A DNA stretch of 64,000 nucleotides from Dipylidium caninum (taxonomy: Eukaryota > Platyhelminthes > Cestoda > Cyclophyllidea > Dipylidiidae), in the NCBI GenBank assembly GCA_017562135.1, contig QEYB01001019.1, positions 620,001-684,000 of the forward strand, written 5' to 3'. Both the position numbers and the translations under genes were made by a program. Below are positions 37,401 to 48,815 of the stretch, piece after piece; position 1 is the stretch's first letter, and each line of letters starts with the position of its first letter. A model generated the notes under the pieces. It worked only from the letters and a program-made list of their open reading frames with translations. It was not told where the DNA came from and searched no databases.

Positions 37401-40400
37401 CAACAACTCCTGATTATTAACAGAAGTAAATACAGAGGAGTCAGCTTCCTCTGACGCAGTCCAACATCTGCCACAATTTTGAATAGAAAGCCTTAAGTGA
37501 ATAAAGAAATAAACATTCCGTCCCAGAACCAAGGTATGTTCCACAGAGTTGTGTGAAGATTATAAACGGTTCTTTTCGTGAAAATCAAACAACAGTGGCA
37601 TAGTAAGTTTAATAGAAATTTGAACATACGTGTGCCTCCAAACTAATATCATTTAACGAAACAAACTACTTTAAAGGTTACAATAGGAAGTTTTCAACTA
37701 AAAAACCAAATCACCACTAACTAACAAGACTACGGTCGTAAAACAAATAGAATCAAGGAAAAGTTGAGCATGGGATTCAACTCGTACTTCCACCATCTTC
37801 GACATAGCGTCGACGATAAACATCAGATGTGGGTGAGTGGAGACACGCTGGTCGCCCGTTTTCTCATGGTTGGCAGTGTTAGAAGTGTTCTCTGAAGGCT
37901 CGCCGGTACAAAAACAAGCAAGGGTGCGGAGAGTGGCAAACCAAACGCGCTGATGACCCGCCATCACTGATATGGGCTCCTCGTTCGCTGCGCCTGCGGT
38001 GTTACTGGGGCCGACTATGGGAGAAGGTGGGAGGGTGAGGTAAAGCGCAGCGCGTGCGACCAAATTGGCCTTGCTCTCTACACAGGATGGGAGAGCGCCG
38101 GAAGACTCAATAGTTGGGACGGTGGAACCTGCCGGCAGATGGGTAAGACAACCGGCCTGGGCAAGAACGGCCACGGCTTCAAGTAAAGTGGTTACAGTTG
38201 CCTGCGCGACGGTTGGACTAATGTAACGAACTCCACTACCAACAGCATTCTTCCCTTCTTTCTCTTGGTGATGACCAGACTTCTCCTTACCCGCTCCAAA
38301 CGGCTTATCAACGAGGAAAGTGGGTCGAATGAGAAAGGCGTCTAAAAAAAGGGTGAATTGGGCCAACTCAGGGACTTGTTCGCTACGGTTAAATTCACCT
38401 TATTAGTAAAAAGAGCATTTAATTCTACCATTGTATTTCATACGATAAGGAAATAGAACTGTTTCATCATTCAAGGCAACGTCAAAAAAATTCACTTCAC
38501 GAAGTGGGTTAAGTGGTGAGAATACTTATATAACAACTAGAATAAAACAAGTTCTTAGCGAAAAAAAAGTAATGTTGAAATTTTTGGCAAATGGAAATGT
38601 GATTTGACCTTCTAAAAAGATACAGTAACTTGAAACATTCCTGTTGTTTTTGTTCCCCAGGAAAATGTTCAAGTTCTGAAGATACTGAAAATGCGAAAGC
38701 TAACGAGAACAATACACTAGTCCTTATGGACAAATGCTTTAAGGCGGCCTGTAGGAGACTGTGCTTTACACCAAATTACAGCCGTTTAAATATATTTTTT
38801 ACGAAATTGAAAGCTGTAATTTTGGTAAGTAAGTAAGTAAGTAAGCATAATTTCGCGCACGACCTAACTTAAATGGTAAAGCCACAGATGACATTAGGCT
38901 CACTTGACGACACATTTAGACTTTAAATTCTGACTTTAAAACATTACTTAAGAGGGAACTCCCGTATGTCCTATAAGAAGTTCTTTTAAATAAAGTCGGT
39001 TGTGCGAACTACGAAAAGACTGGCTTACCAATAACCTTTAAGAACTTCTCAATGGCTTCTGTAATGCCACTTTGCAAATGTTGTTTATTCTTCGATTCCT
39101 GTTTTTTGGGCTTTTAGACTTTCCGCCACTGCCAGTACTATTGGCTACTGTCCCGGAATTACTCACGACGGCGCCAGAACCATTGCTTGAGAGGGGAGAG
39201 AGGTGCTTGTCATGTAAGTGTTTCAGGAGGTAGGCCACTCCTATCATCACGCCTTGTATATGGTGCGAGGTTTCGGCATCCACCATCACCGTTCCCTTAG
39301 GAACCTTTTCGAGCATCCCAACGGCGATCTGCAGTGCCTCACTTGGTGGCTCCGTGGCCATCGTGACAGAAGAAAAGATTGAGGCACAAGTGGCGCGGCA
39401 GTTTGCGCCACGTGAAGTACAGAGCAGGGAGATTCTATAATAAGCAAGCAAAGTGAGGTGCGTAGGATAAAATCATCCTATTTATTTCTCACTCAGACCT
39501 ACATTTATCTGATCCAATACGTTCTTGATTTCGACGGCTAACTCCCGTGCGTTGTTTATTAAAACCTCTTCCATGAAGCTGGGAAATTCTGGAGCTACAA
39601 TAAACAATGATATAATAAAGGTTGGGAAAGCACACAGATACGGGGGTTACGCGAATGGATATCCAGTAAAACCGCCGTAGAAGCTATTCGGTAAAGTATT
39701 CATACAAGCAATGCCGATGTCGTCAGTCTTAAGAACATTCATAAATGTAAAAAAGAGAATAATGACTTAAGATATTTACAAAATCAAGATTAATTTGGTA
39801 GAGAATTGTGATGAAAAGAGGTTATTATAATAGTTAAATCTTTCTCGGCACATAGAGACTGTCAAAACATTAACTACAAAATCACCGAAGGATTCTAAGA
39901 AAATTGAGAATAAAAAGACGGGTTCAAATTGCGGTCTGAATGCTTTGGATTGAGTAATAGCAATGGTTAACACATGAAAACGGTAATAAATGGCGCCAAG
40001 ATATGAAGATAAAGAGATGGAATTGCACCAGAAAATTTGCAAACGAAACTGGCCCCAAACCGATATGTACAAAATATGCGACCATTTATAAGGACCAAAA
40101 ACAACGAATTATAAAATAGTGAAAATTTACGGAAAATGACTCTCAGATCATCTAGACAAATTTAATCTTAAATAATAGAATATTTAACGCGCGGCATAAG
40201 TCCTAGCAGAAATTACATTTGGAGACAGTTTAGCGTTTATTTATAGGGAAATCACGTGTAGGAAAATAGCAAAGATAGACTCACAATCCCAAGGGGATTG
40301 GCAACGCGCGAAAATGACCACATTAATAAGACGGAAATATGTAGCGATGCTGCGACGCGCTTGCTCCGGATTAGGGTGAAGAAGTCCGCTGTGGGGGGCA

Positions 40401-43400
40401 GCGGTAGCAGCATCATTACCAACACAGCTTTCTGCCTTAGTGGACGACCCTCCAGAGGTGGACGAAGAGGCAGCTAAAGAGAGGAGATAGCGCACGTTCT
40501 GGTTTATGCGGTAACGGATTTCGTCGTCGGTTTCATAAATCATCTCCTTCTCCTGTACAAGGGTCAAACCACCCTTAACGGCCAAAAGACAGAGGCGAAT
40601 GAATTGCACAACCTACAAAGGCGGTAGAATTAATTAACTGCCGAACATGATTGGCTGCTTAAATCGATACATTTAACAAAAAATGATGGCATATGAAGAA
40701 GATTTAAGTTATCTTTAAATAATGTAATGAGAACTTACAGGAATTAGGCGTTCGACATCAATAAACGGATTATTTCGAGTATGCTGAGTATCCTGCACAA
40801 TAGAAAGAAACTATTCAGGAAATGCACAATAGATCTTTTCACAAACGTTTAGATCTTACATGGTTGACGAATTCAACGAAAGAAGGCAATTTAACACGTC
40901 CATACACAATATCATTGGCAATGTTAGGATCGAGAAAAATGGAAAAAACCATCCGAGCTTCATTCCGCACTCTTTGGTCTCTAAAGATGCAATCAACCAG
41001 CGAATTAGGCAAAATTTCCGCAGTGAGATATTATAACCTACCGCACAAATGTTTGGTTCATGATTGGTGGACAAAAAAGGTGAATAGCTAGACAGTGAAT
41101 AGGCAATTAATATAATGGAAGGGGAAACTATTAGATACAAATATGCGTTATTGCTCCAAAGATCATCTTGTGCACCAGCAATTAAAATTCACAAAACAAC
41201 CGATTCCCCCCAAACACCATTTTTATAAATTTAAAACATCTCGCTCGATACCAAACCTCTTATTCATGGTAAAGATCGGGCTGTCACACGATAGGAGCAA
41301 AATGTAAAACGAAGCCGGGCCAGGTTCAGGATAAGAACTACCTGTCAAGACAATTTACCAAAACCAATAGTAGGTAATAATTGATTTATTTGAAAGACGA
41401 TTAAGGACAGGAATAGATTTTTTCCCGAAAAGATAAGCACTTCTACAATCAACTCAGATTCCTATCCAGATAAACTTAGAAAATCATTTAGGTCTGTTAT
41501 TTAATACTTTAAATAATTTCTCATACGTAATCCGAATTTAAAGGAGGCAGAAGAATGTTTGGGAAACATTTGTGTAGTAATATGGACGTATCGAGTAGCT
41601 GAAGTGCATTAAGTAAAATTTACAGAAAACAATTTGATTTACTTATCCCCGAGAGCCTGTAGTATGAGATAGCGAGTCGGAATGTGATCGGGAGGATATA
41701 TAATGCCCGCAAAGTGAACAGCAACCAGACGGCTAATAGGATCAGGCTAAAAAAGATATGAACTTGTAGGCATCTTTTAAATATCCAAAAATTTGTTCAT
41801 ATCACTATTAAACAATTACTCGTTCCATATTCTCGAAAAGAAGTCGTTCAAGCTTGGCCAACTGGTTTCTCAGAGCCGGATAATTTTGCCGCTGTGCTTC
41901 TTGGAAAGTAAAGGCAAGCCGACGGAGGCAGTGCGCAGCAGCAGTCTTGAGATCCGGGGCAATATCCTGACGAAAACAATAAAGAATAATATTTCTACGA
42001 CACAGTTTTCAGAAATACATATAATTGCCGGTAGTATTAAAACAAGGGTTGAGTGAAATTTAACTGAAGAAAAAGTTAGCCCGTAGGGGCTTCCTGTGGC
42101 TGATCTATGAAGGCACGTAACAATAAAAACTATCAGGTTTTCCTAATTTCGTACTATTTGTCCTACTATTATCTGCTAATCAATGTGAGAACATGCAATA
42201 CCCAATGCAGAACCGAGGGAATTGAAAACGCAAAATAAAATTGAACAAAAAACTTGCCTCTGAAAGAACATCGAAAAGACGAGGCAACTGTGAGGGATCC
42301 TTAAGGAGATAGTTGGGCTCACGAGACAAAAAACGAGATAACAATTCGAAACCCCGCGCTCGTGCAGGGACAAGCTAAAATACAACTCCATTTTATTCAA
42401 ATGCAAGTCCGGATAAGTTAGCTAAGGTCAATTGGTGGAAGGTACGAAAAAATGCCACAAACCAAACACAACTGACCTCATCCGAAGTACTCTCGTAAAC
42501 AAATTCGATAAGACTCCCTAGAGCACGAATTGACGCATCAGGGGGAATAGAGGTTGCGCTAAAAAGAAACCAACCTCCTTTAACTAATTACTACTTATAG
42601 TATAAAAAACAGCGAAGTGGACGTTAAGCAAAATACTTTTTGAAGAAAGATCCACATAACTAACTTATCGAGTAAATGGGCCAGAAGGTCAAGACCGTGA
42701 TTGGCGAGACGGCGATGAACACTCTGCCCGGGGTGGTGGGCACAGTGAGATGTAGAAACGGAAGCCGCTACTGAACCAGATACAGACTGTTGTTGAGACT
42801 GTTCCGCCTTTACCGCTCCATGTGTTGGACAGAGGTGCGACTGCTGTTGCTGTTGTGACGAGGCTGTTGTTAGAGGCTTTGCAACCTCTTTATAACTTGT
42901 CACACCTTTCAAACTAAGCATTGCAGCCTCTATTAAGTCCGACGCGAGAGGCCCGGTCAGTGTCATTCGGGAACGGAGCAAAAAGTGTCCCAGCTTTATT
43001 CGAACACCAGCACTCAGGGGCTGACGGAGATCAGAAAGACCCTAAATATGGAAAATAAACGATAAATATCAGGTATGTGGTCAGTTAAAACCAAAAGTCA
43101 AGGAAATGTTCGGCTACGTGCTTTCAGACCTACCTTCGGGTCAAATTCTCGACGCCTCCCTAGGTACCAGTCAAAAATTCGACAAAGTAGAGCTTCATTT
43201 TCCCAATCCACAAGGCTGAAATTTCGCGAGTAAATTAGACTTAGGACTCATTTGTTTATTTCTTGTCCTTAATACGCTAATATTTGAAACTTACACACTT
43301 AGCATCCTAACTTCTTTATTGGCGGCAGAGACAACGGAATGCCGAGAGTCGGCATCGGCAAAAAGAAGGGGAACAATACTTTCATCAGTTGGGAAGAACC

Positions 43401-44373
43401 CACGGCTATAAAATTGTACGATGGCGACTTTGTACTACAAATATTTAAAAAATGTGTAAGATGTGATATAACGAAAGCTTTCGAGTAAATCATCTTACTT
43501 TTTCTAAATCTGAGGGCGAACGAATAGCAGAGAATCGTTCATGGGCAACACGACTGTAGTCATAGGCATTAAAACCTTCCGGAATGGCTATTGCAGGAGA
43601 GTCAAAACGTATGTGACGCTCGAAACTAAAAGAGATGAATATTTTCAGAAAACTAGGACGGGTCAACCTATGTTAAAAAGCTGATAACTTACGTATAAGG
43701 CAGCAATAACACCAATGAATAAAACTCGTTGATGAATCGTCTTTGTACGGGTAGCTCGTTTAGCTCTAATTCTAGCCTATTGCGTGCGTCGGCAGGAACA
43801 CCACCGATAATGGGAAGCGTCAAATGCAGAAGGCTAGTGTACGTGAAGTAACAATTAAAAACATACACATCACGTTGCACTATAGGTTTATTATCCGTTA
43901 ACGAGGCGTATAAAACTGGGAGAAGGCAAATCTGTTCGGTCACCGGCAGACGAGGATAACCCAGACGGATATACATATGTGAGAAGTTAGTAAGGTAAGT
44001 TGAGTTTTCTGGATCGTTATAAGCGACGAATAACTCGTGTACAGGAAGTTGTATCCGGGGTCGCCGTTTCAGACGACGAGTTACATCGCCCAAAAGTTCC
44101 AAGAGCTATAAGTTAAACCGATTGGAAAGACTAATACCTTCTTGCGATGATCCACGTACTTAGCTAGATACCTCAATATAAATACCAACGACTTCTGAAT
44201 CACTTTTTCGAATTGCTCATCAATGTCGGCAAGATTAATTCGCAGGGCAAGGCGTTCAATGTCGGTGCCTGCTAAAGATTAAACTAAGCTCCATGCTTAC
44301 CAACGCGTGAGCATTCAACGTTGCCAATGTAGCTGTTTGATTGCAACGCATATGCTTCATCGATGGAACCCAT
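28465..44373 (-). CDS. ECPAS: Proteasome adaptor and scaffold ECM29
   Basis: ECM29 is a giant HEAT-repeat protein that tethers the 26S proteasome to molecular motors and endosomes and monitors its assembly. The gene covers 15.9 kb in many exons. Exon 1 (44373-44301) starts MGSIDEAYALQ; exon 2 begins at 44268. A 32-nt intron (44137-44106) precedes the diagnostic segment LKRRPRIQLPVHELFVAYNDP...FSHMYIRLGYPRLPV (about 44060-43930). DADSRHSVVSAANKEV (near 43400-43300), FRELCSLAHQIGRED (36680-36630), LWKETWREILP (31200-31150) and SPSWYVRNQAALALLS (30960-30890) follow in family order. The last exon (28574-28465) reads FVALIHNQLEELIQSYANSG and ends in TAA at 28465-28467, matching the C-terminus of the human protein. 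Lineage-specific low-complexity inserts are present: an acidic block at 30565-30712, a Gln-rich stretch near 42770-42860, and Ser/Ala/Gly-rich loops. Internal exon edges were not all resolved. Confidence 0.93.
30432..30443 (+). repeat. Poly-G run of 12 in an ECM29 intron
   Basis: An uninterrupted G homopolymer (poly-C in the ECM29 transcript). It lies between the exon ending near 30486 and the next one near 30400, where it may serve as a pyrimidine tract before the acceptor. Confidence 0.8.
30565..30712 (-). repeat. ECPAS: Degenerate trinucleotide repeat coding an Asp/Glu tract in ECM29
   Basis: On the + strand this is an imperfect TTC/TCC/ATC/GTC repeat. On the minus strand it keeps the ECM29 frame and encodes about 50 residues that are nearly all Asp or Glu. 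The open Ser-rich frame on the + strand here (30486-30710) is a shadow of it. Confidence 0.85.
38825..38845 (+). repeat. (GTAA)n tetranucleotide microsatellite
   Basis: Five GTAA units in tandem in an ECM29 intron. They look like repeated splice donors on +, but the gene is on the minus strand, so they are not donors for it. Confidence 0.8.
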
Positions 44374-44752
44374 TCCTAAAATAAGAGCTTATTACACTGG
44401 CAGCAAATCTGCTTCGATTCGAAGGAGCATGCAAGCCGCGACTATACTGCACTAAAAACACCTTTAAGCATTCCAATTGGTCAGCTATCGGCTTTTTTAG
44501 ACATCCACTATATTTGCAAACTTAAGATTTACAATAACTGCATACCACTTTTTAAATTTTCCGGCAAAAATAAATTTAATGTGAGTTAATTTTTTTTTAA
44601 ACATATAGTGTGTTTTAATTAACTAAGATATTGTAATTGGGACCTTCCCGCGAACCAACCGAGAGTGGGTACGTCCTGTCAGCTAGCTATTTCCCGGTGG
44701 GTGAGGCCTCTCACACATTGTAAATATTCCTTTATCGATCATGTTTTAGAAC
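44374..44752. promoter_or_regulatory. Compact bidirectional promoter region ECM29 / EMC4
   Basis: Only 379 bp lie between the start codons of ECM29 (-) and EMC4 (+), so a shared promoter is likely. The centre (about 44500-44640) is very AT-rich, with T and A homopolymer runs that would disfavour nucleosomes. No canonical TATA box was assigned. Confidence 0.6.
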
Positions 44753-45582
44753 ATGAATAATCTCAGAGCTTCGAATAGGGGTTCAGTTGAAATAACAAAA
44801 GTCATTTCAAAACGTTGGAACGTTGATTTCAATTCCCGAAATCGTGTTGGGTTGACCTCCAACGGACAATGTGATCAATCGTTGCAACCGATCGGTTTCT
44901 CTGATCGTACATTTCCTCAATCTGAGGCCCGCGAGCAGGACCCACAATTGAAGGTTAAAAGAAGTTGGGACGTCGCTTTAGGCCCTCTTCGTCAAGTACC
45001 AATGAACCTTTTTATCATGTGGATGACTGGAAACTCAATATCCATCTTTCCTATCATTATGGTTTACATGATGTTTACGCGGCCACTTCAAGTGCTTTTC
45101 TCGATGCAATCAAGTACGTACAAGGTTGTCACTTGTTTTACCTCACCGACCGACTTGAAACTTAGAAAATCGATTATTTTTGTAAGGACACCAAGTAGAA
45201 TACCTCGTGAATAAATTTATGATCTATTTGTTTTTTTCCACCATAATGTTGCTTTTGTTAGAGTGCTTGCCCTGCAATATCAAAAGCTTAAGTAGTCAAA
45301 CTTTTTGCAGCCCTGCAAATGATTGAAGGCGATCAAGCACCAATCCAGGTGTTTAGTTTTCGTTTTTGGTAACCTCTTAATGGTTACTATGGCCATATAT
45401 AAGTGCCATAATATGGGCCTTCTCCCAACATATGCATCCGATTGGTTGTCATTCATCCAACCGTCTCAAGTAAGTATATTTTGAACTGTTTGTTTCATTT
45501 TATTATTTCATACCGAAATGTAGACTAATTTATCCATTAATTTTAGCGGGCAGAATGGTCGGTGGGAGGTTTTAATCGGTGA
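44753..45582 (+). CDS. EMC4: ER membrane protein complex subunit 4, with one apparent frameshift
   Basis: EMC4 is a core subunit of the ER membrane protein complex, which inserts transmembrane helices. Exons: 44753-45113, 45311-45469 and 45547-45582, ending TGA at 45580-45582. The family core is clear: [23 protein letters not shown], then [13 protein letters not shown] and FTRPLQVL (first membrane hairpin), [39 protein letters not shown] and the C-terminal [11 protein letters not shown]. Between APIQ (about 45338) and CLVFVFG (about 45341) the reading frame must skip one base; the total coding length is 556 nt, one over a multiple of three. No intron fits such a gap, so an inserted base in the assembly is the simplest reading. 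With it removed the protein is about 184 residues, close to human EMC4 (183). Confidence 0.9.
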
Positions 45583-47033
45583 CTCGGTTTCGCCGTGCTA
45601 ACCAATCTTTTTTCCCTCTAATACATTCTGACATTGTTAGGCGTATTTCCATTTTTTCGAGGTGATATATGCTTTTTTGTCATTGCTTGGGCTTGTCGAT
45701 ATTATTGTAGTTATCGAGGTCAATTTTCGACCACTGATTTCGTTGCACACTCGATCCTTTTTGGCATGTTTCGTAACATTAGGTCGTTGAAATCTATTTT
45801 GAATGTCAAATCCCTCTTGTTGCTGCGCCTTTTCAACGTATGCAGCAAGTATTTATCTTTTACTGTCTTAAAATTGCTGCAGTCTTCCCAGTGAATTGGT
45901 TCAGCCCTCGTTGCGACATTTATTTGTTATTAACGAGTGGGTGATGGTAGTCTTAATGTCCACCGTGTGGACATTACCTTCGACGGCCACAGATTTTCAT
46001 GGAGGTGGGATCATTCCTGTACAGGACAAAACAATTTTATCTAATTAGATGTGGCCTTTCTGTTATTTTTCTGTTCGTCTCCTGGCAGGATATGTTAGTG
46101 GTTTCAAAATATGAGCTCTACTAGGGAATGCGTCACCAAAAGTGTTCTTATTTACGTATACGCGGTTTATGTATCGGGAAATAATTCAGACGATCGAGGG
46201 CAAATTTGTTGAATAATGTTACATTCAATCGGGACGGTCATACTCTTGAGTATTGTACATATCTTACGTGAATTTTCGCGACTGAAGGCGAGGCAGCAGG
46301 TAGTGTGTAATTAACGCGAGGGGTGGGATGTAGTCCGCGCGTTCCTGTAAGGTAGCCTTGAGTAGCGTGGTTTGTAGCGTTCGGGAGATCACTTTCTTCA
46401 CAATGAGTTACGAAACTGTGTGTTGTTTAAGATTACATGGAAGGGAGGCCAGAAGACAAAAACGCCGGGGTCGTGGAATGTCGTCTCGCCAACAAGTAGG
46501 GGTTGTGTTATCTATGACAGGGAGTTGGAGGGTACGAGGCTGCTGACATCCATTTGGTTGATCATCATGTGTAATCAACGGTCACGAAACCGGTTACCGA
46601 TTTTACTGGACTCAGAAAAAATTTCTCAATCGGAATTCATCTTTGGGACTTCCGACAAGTTGCGGAGAATGTGAGGACTTAAAGACCGCTAAGCTCGTTG
46701 GTCTGTCTATACGTTCTCATATTTTGTTGCAAGTTATTTCAGTCAGCGTCTGTACATGGCTTATGGAACGGAGCATTAATATCATAGTTTTTTAATTCAA
46801 TTATAACATGGCATATTTAGAGTTTACAAGCTTCCTAATATCTCTAGTAAATTGATATTAAAACCTAATACATTTGTATCCAGGGAGCCGTAGAGTGTAC
46901 TCTTAGTCTCTGCAACACTTTATTATAACTGATTGTTTTTCGACCCTGACGTGGCAGCCAATTGTCTACCCCGGAACACACTACCTTGGTAGCCTATATT
47001 GGAACCCTCGTACAAGCCTGTGCTTGCACCATA
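45583..47033. other. Intergenic region EMC4 to the FAR1-like gene
   Basis: No supported gene. Frames at 45634-45894 and 46358-46674 on + lack recognisable domains. The interval should hold the EMC4 3' UTR and the promoter of the downstream gene. An upstream 5' exon of that gene cannot be excluded. Confidence 0.45.
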
Positions 47034-48815
47034 ATGGACTTTAACGAGGAATTTCAGGAATCAGTGGCGAATTTGGCCTTCCCCACTTTTGACCTTCTTG
47101 AAGATGCTATTAAGAGGTTTACAAAGGTATTGTACTTCATCATTTTTCGTATTAACTAGATTACCGGTAACCAGTTCGCATTGAAGAAGAAAGTGCGTCA
47201 TAGGACTGGCGCCCCCATGAGAGACGCCCACAAATTTCGATATGCATTCTTCAAATGCATTTGTTCATTCTCTACTGAATGCGAGGCATTTTTTAACGTT
47301 GCATCCAAGGGGCAAACGTTACGTGTTACTCAATTCTATATGGTGCATAACCATGCCGTTGTGTACAACCCAGCGTTTAAGCAGCACGGAGTCGATGGTA
47401 ATGACCACCTAACCTCGAGTTGGCACTTAGACGATGATGGTTATGACATTAGGTGCGATCTCACTTCCCAGTTTGAGGATTTGTTTCCTGTTAAGTCCTT
47501 CAACACGTTTGATGAATTTCTTGCAAAACTCCATGAGTTCCAAGACGTGAGTGACCTTTACTTTATTGCATGCTGTTATAGTCTACAGGCTGTATATTCG
47601 TTAAAAGGAATGCAGATAGGTACCCACCAGAAGCTATTGATAAACAACATCTTGTGTACAAAGCTGTCAAAATGGAATGCGTTCATTATGGTCACCGACA
47701 GGACTCAAAGAAACAAAGCCACACCAATTTGAGGTTAAGGATTGATAACTGTTATATTCTTGTAGGATAAGTTGTAAAATTGGATGCCGCTGTTGTATTC
47801 ATATATCTACCTATAAAGGTCGTGTAACGATCGGGAAATACTTCATGAAACACAATCATCCTGTTCCGATAGAAGAAGCTATTCAGTACCCCCAAGCAAC
47901 ACATTTATCTGCTAGCGATGATTCCCGTATGCTTACAATGTTCTATTACCCTTGATTCGTAGATTATAACGTGGTCTACGATGTTACCACTCAGTTCGTT
48001 GAAATATTTTCCTCTGGCCGGTTTTCCACTTACCAGGACTTCTTACTGAGGCTTGAGACGTTCCAGCGGGTAATATTTGCCTTATTTTTCTAGATTTACT
48101 TATAGGAGACGGGGTGTCTTTATAGCAAACGAATGTCCAATATGTGGCCATCTGACGCGAAAGACAAGGAGCATCTCGTTTATAAGTTTGTTATCTTTGA
48201 TTGTGTCCACTTTGGCTACACAAGAGATAATAGTCGACGTCGATCGACCCAAAGAAGAGCCGGATTTTGGTTTGTTTTATCATAATTAAAATAAGTGTTC
48301 GTTCTAGCTTTCGTGGCAAAGTTGGTTGTAAATCAACAATGCGAATTTCCACCATTAAGGGTTATGTGGAAATCGTAACCTATGAAATGCGTCACAACCA
48401 TCCCGCCTCTCAAGAGGCTTCTGATGAATACCAGCCACAAACGTGGTTACTCTCTGGCATTAATGTCGGTGATGATGATAAAGCTTTCAAAAGAAGACGA
48501 CGGTCAAAGAAGCAAGTTATTGTTGACTCGGCAACACCACGAGATACTGTAGGACAGCAGGAGAACACGGATATAATATCGATTCAACTGGCAAGATTGA
48601 GAGAAGTGGCCTTGGCTGCGCCTCCCGACAAACTGGAAATTTTCTGTAATCAGTTGTTCGAATTTGAGACGCGTTGGCGACACCGGTTAATGGAGGCGTA
48701 CCCACAAAATCAGTCACGACAACCACCGCCCGACCAGCCTGAAGGGCTTCCGGATCCAAATGCCTCACCTCCTATCATTTCTATTAGTTCCAGTATCAAG
48801 GTGGAGACATTGTAG
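47034..48815 (+). CDS. Protein with three tandem FAR1/ZSWIM3-like zinc-binding modules
   Basis: Seven exons: 47034-47126, 47160-47550, 47589-47733, 47766-47926, 47963-48069, 48106-48269, 48308-48815. The six introns are 33, 38, 32, 36, 36 and 38 nt, all GT-AG; the joined frame is 1569 nt, 522 residues. Each module has an entry segment (QFEDLF...FDEFLAKLHEFQ type; versions near residues 1-31, 130-160 and 270-299). A WRKY-GCM1/FAR1-type fold with Cys and paired His ligands follows. Module 1 has C64/C66, C72, H94, H96; module 2 has C192, C213/C217, H239, H241; module 3 has C332, C354/C361, H383, H385. Each ends in a near-identical HNH tripeptide. FAR1 and ZSWIM3 N-terminal domains of this type bind DNA and are related to Mutator-like transposases. 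No transposase core or SWIM finger is present. The C-terminus has a basic nuclear signal (KRRRRSKK, 415-422) and a terminal SUMO consensus IKVE (517-520). The ATG at 47034 was chosen because it opens a segment homologous to the other modules. Function is inferred only. Confidence 0.82.

Noticed and set aside
38825..38845. Array of splice-donor-like GTAAGT motifs
   Set aside because: The host gene is on the opposite strand, so this is a simple GTAA microsatellite.
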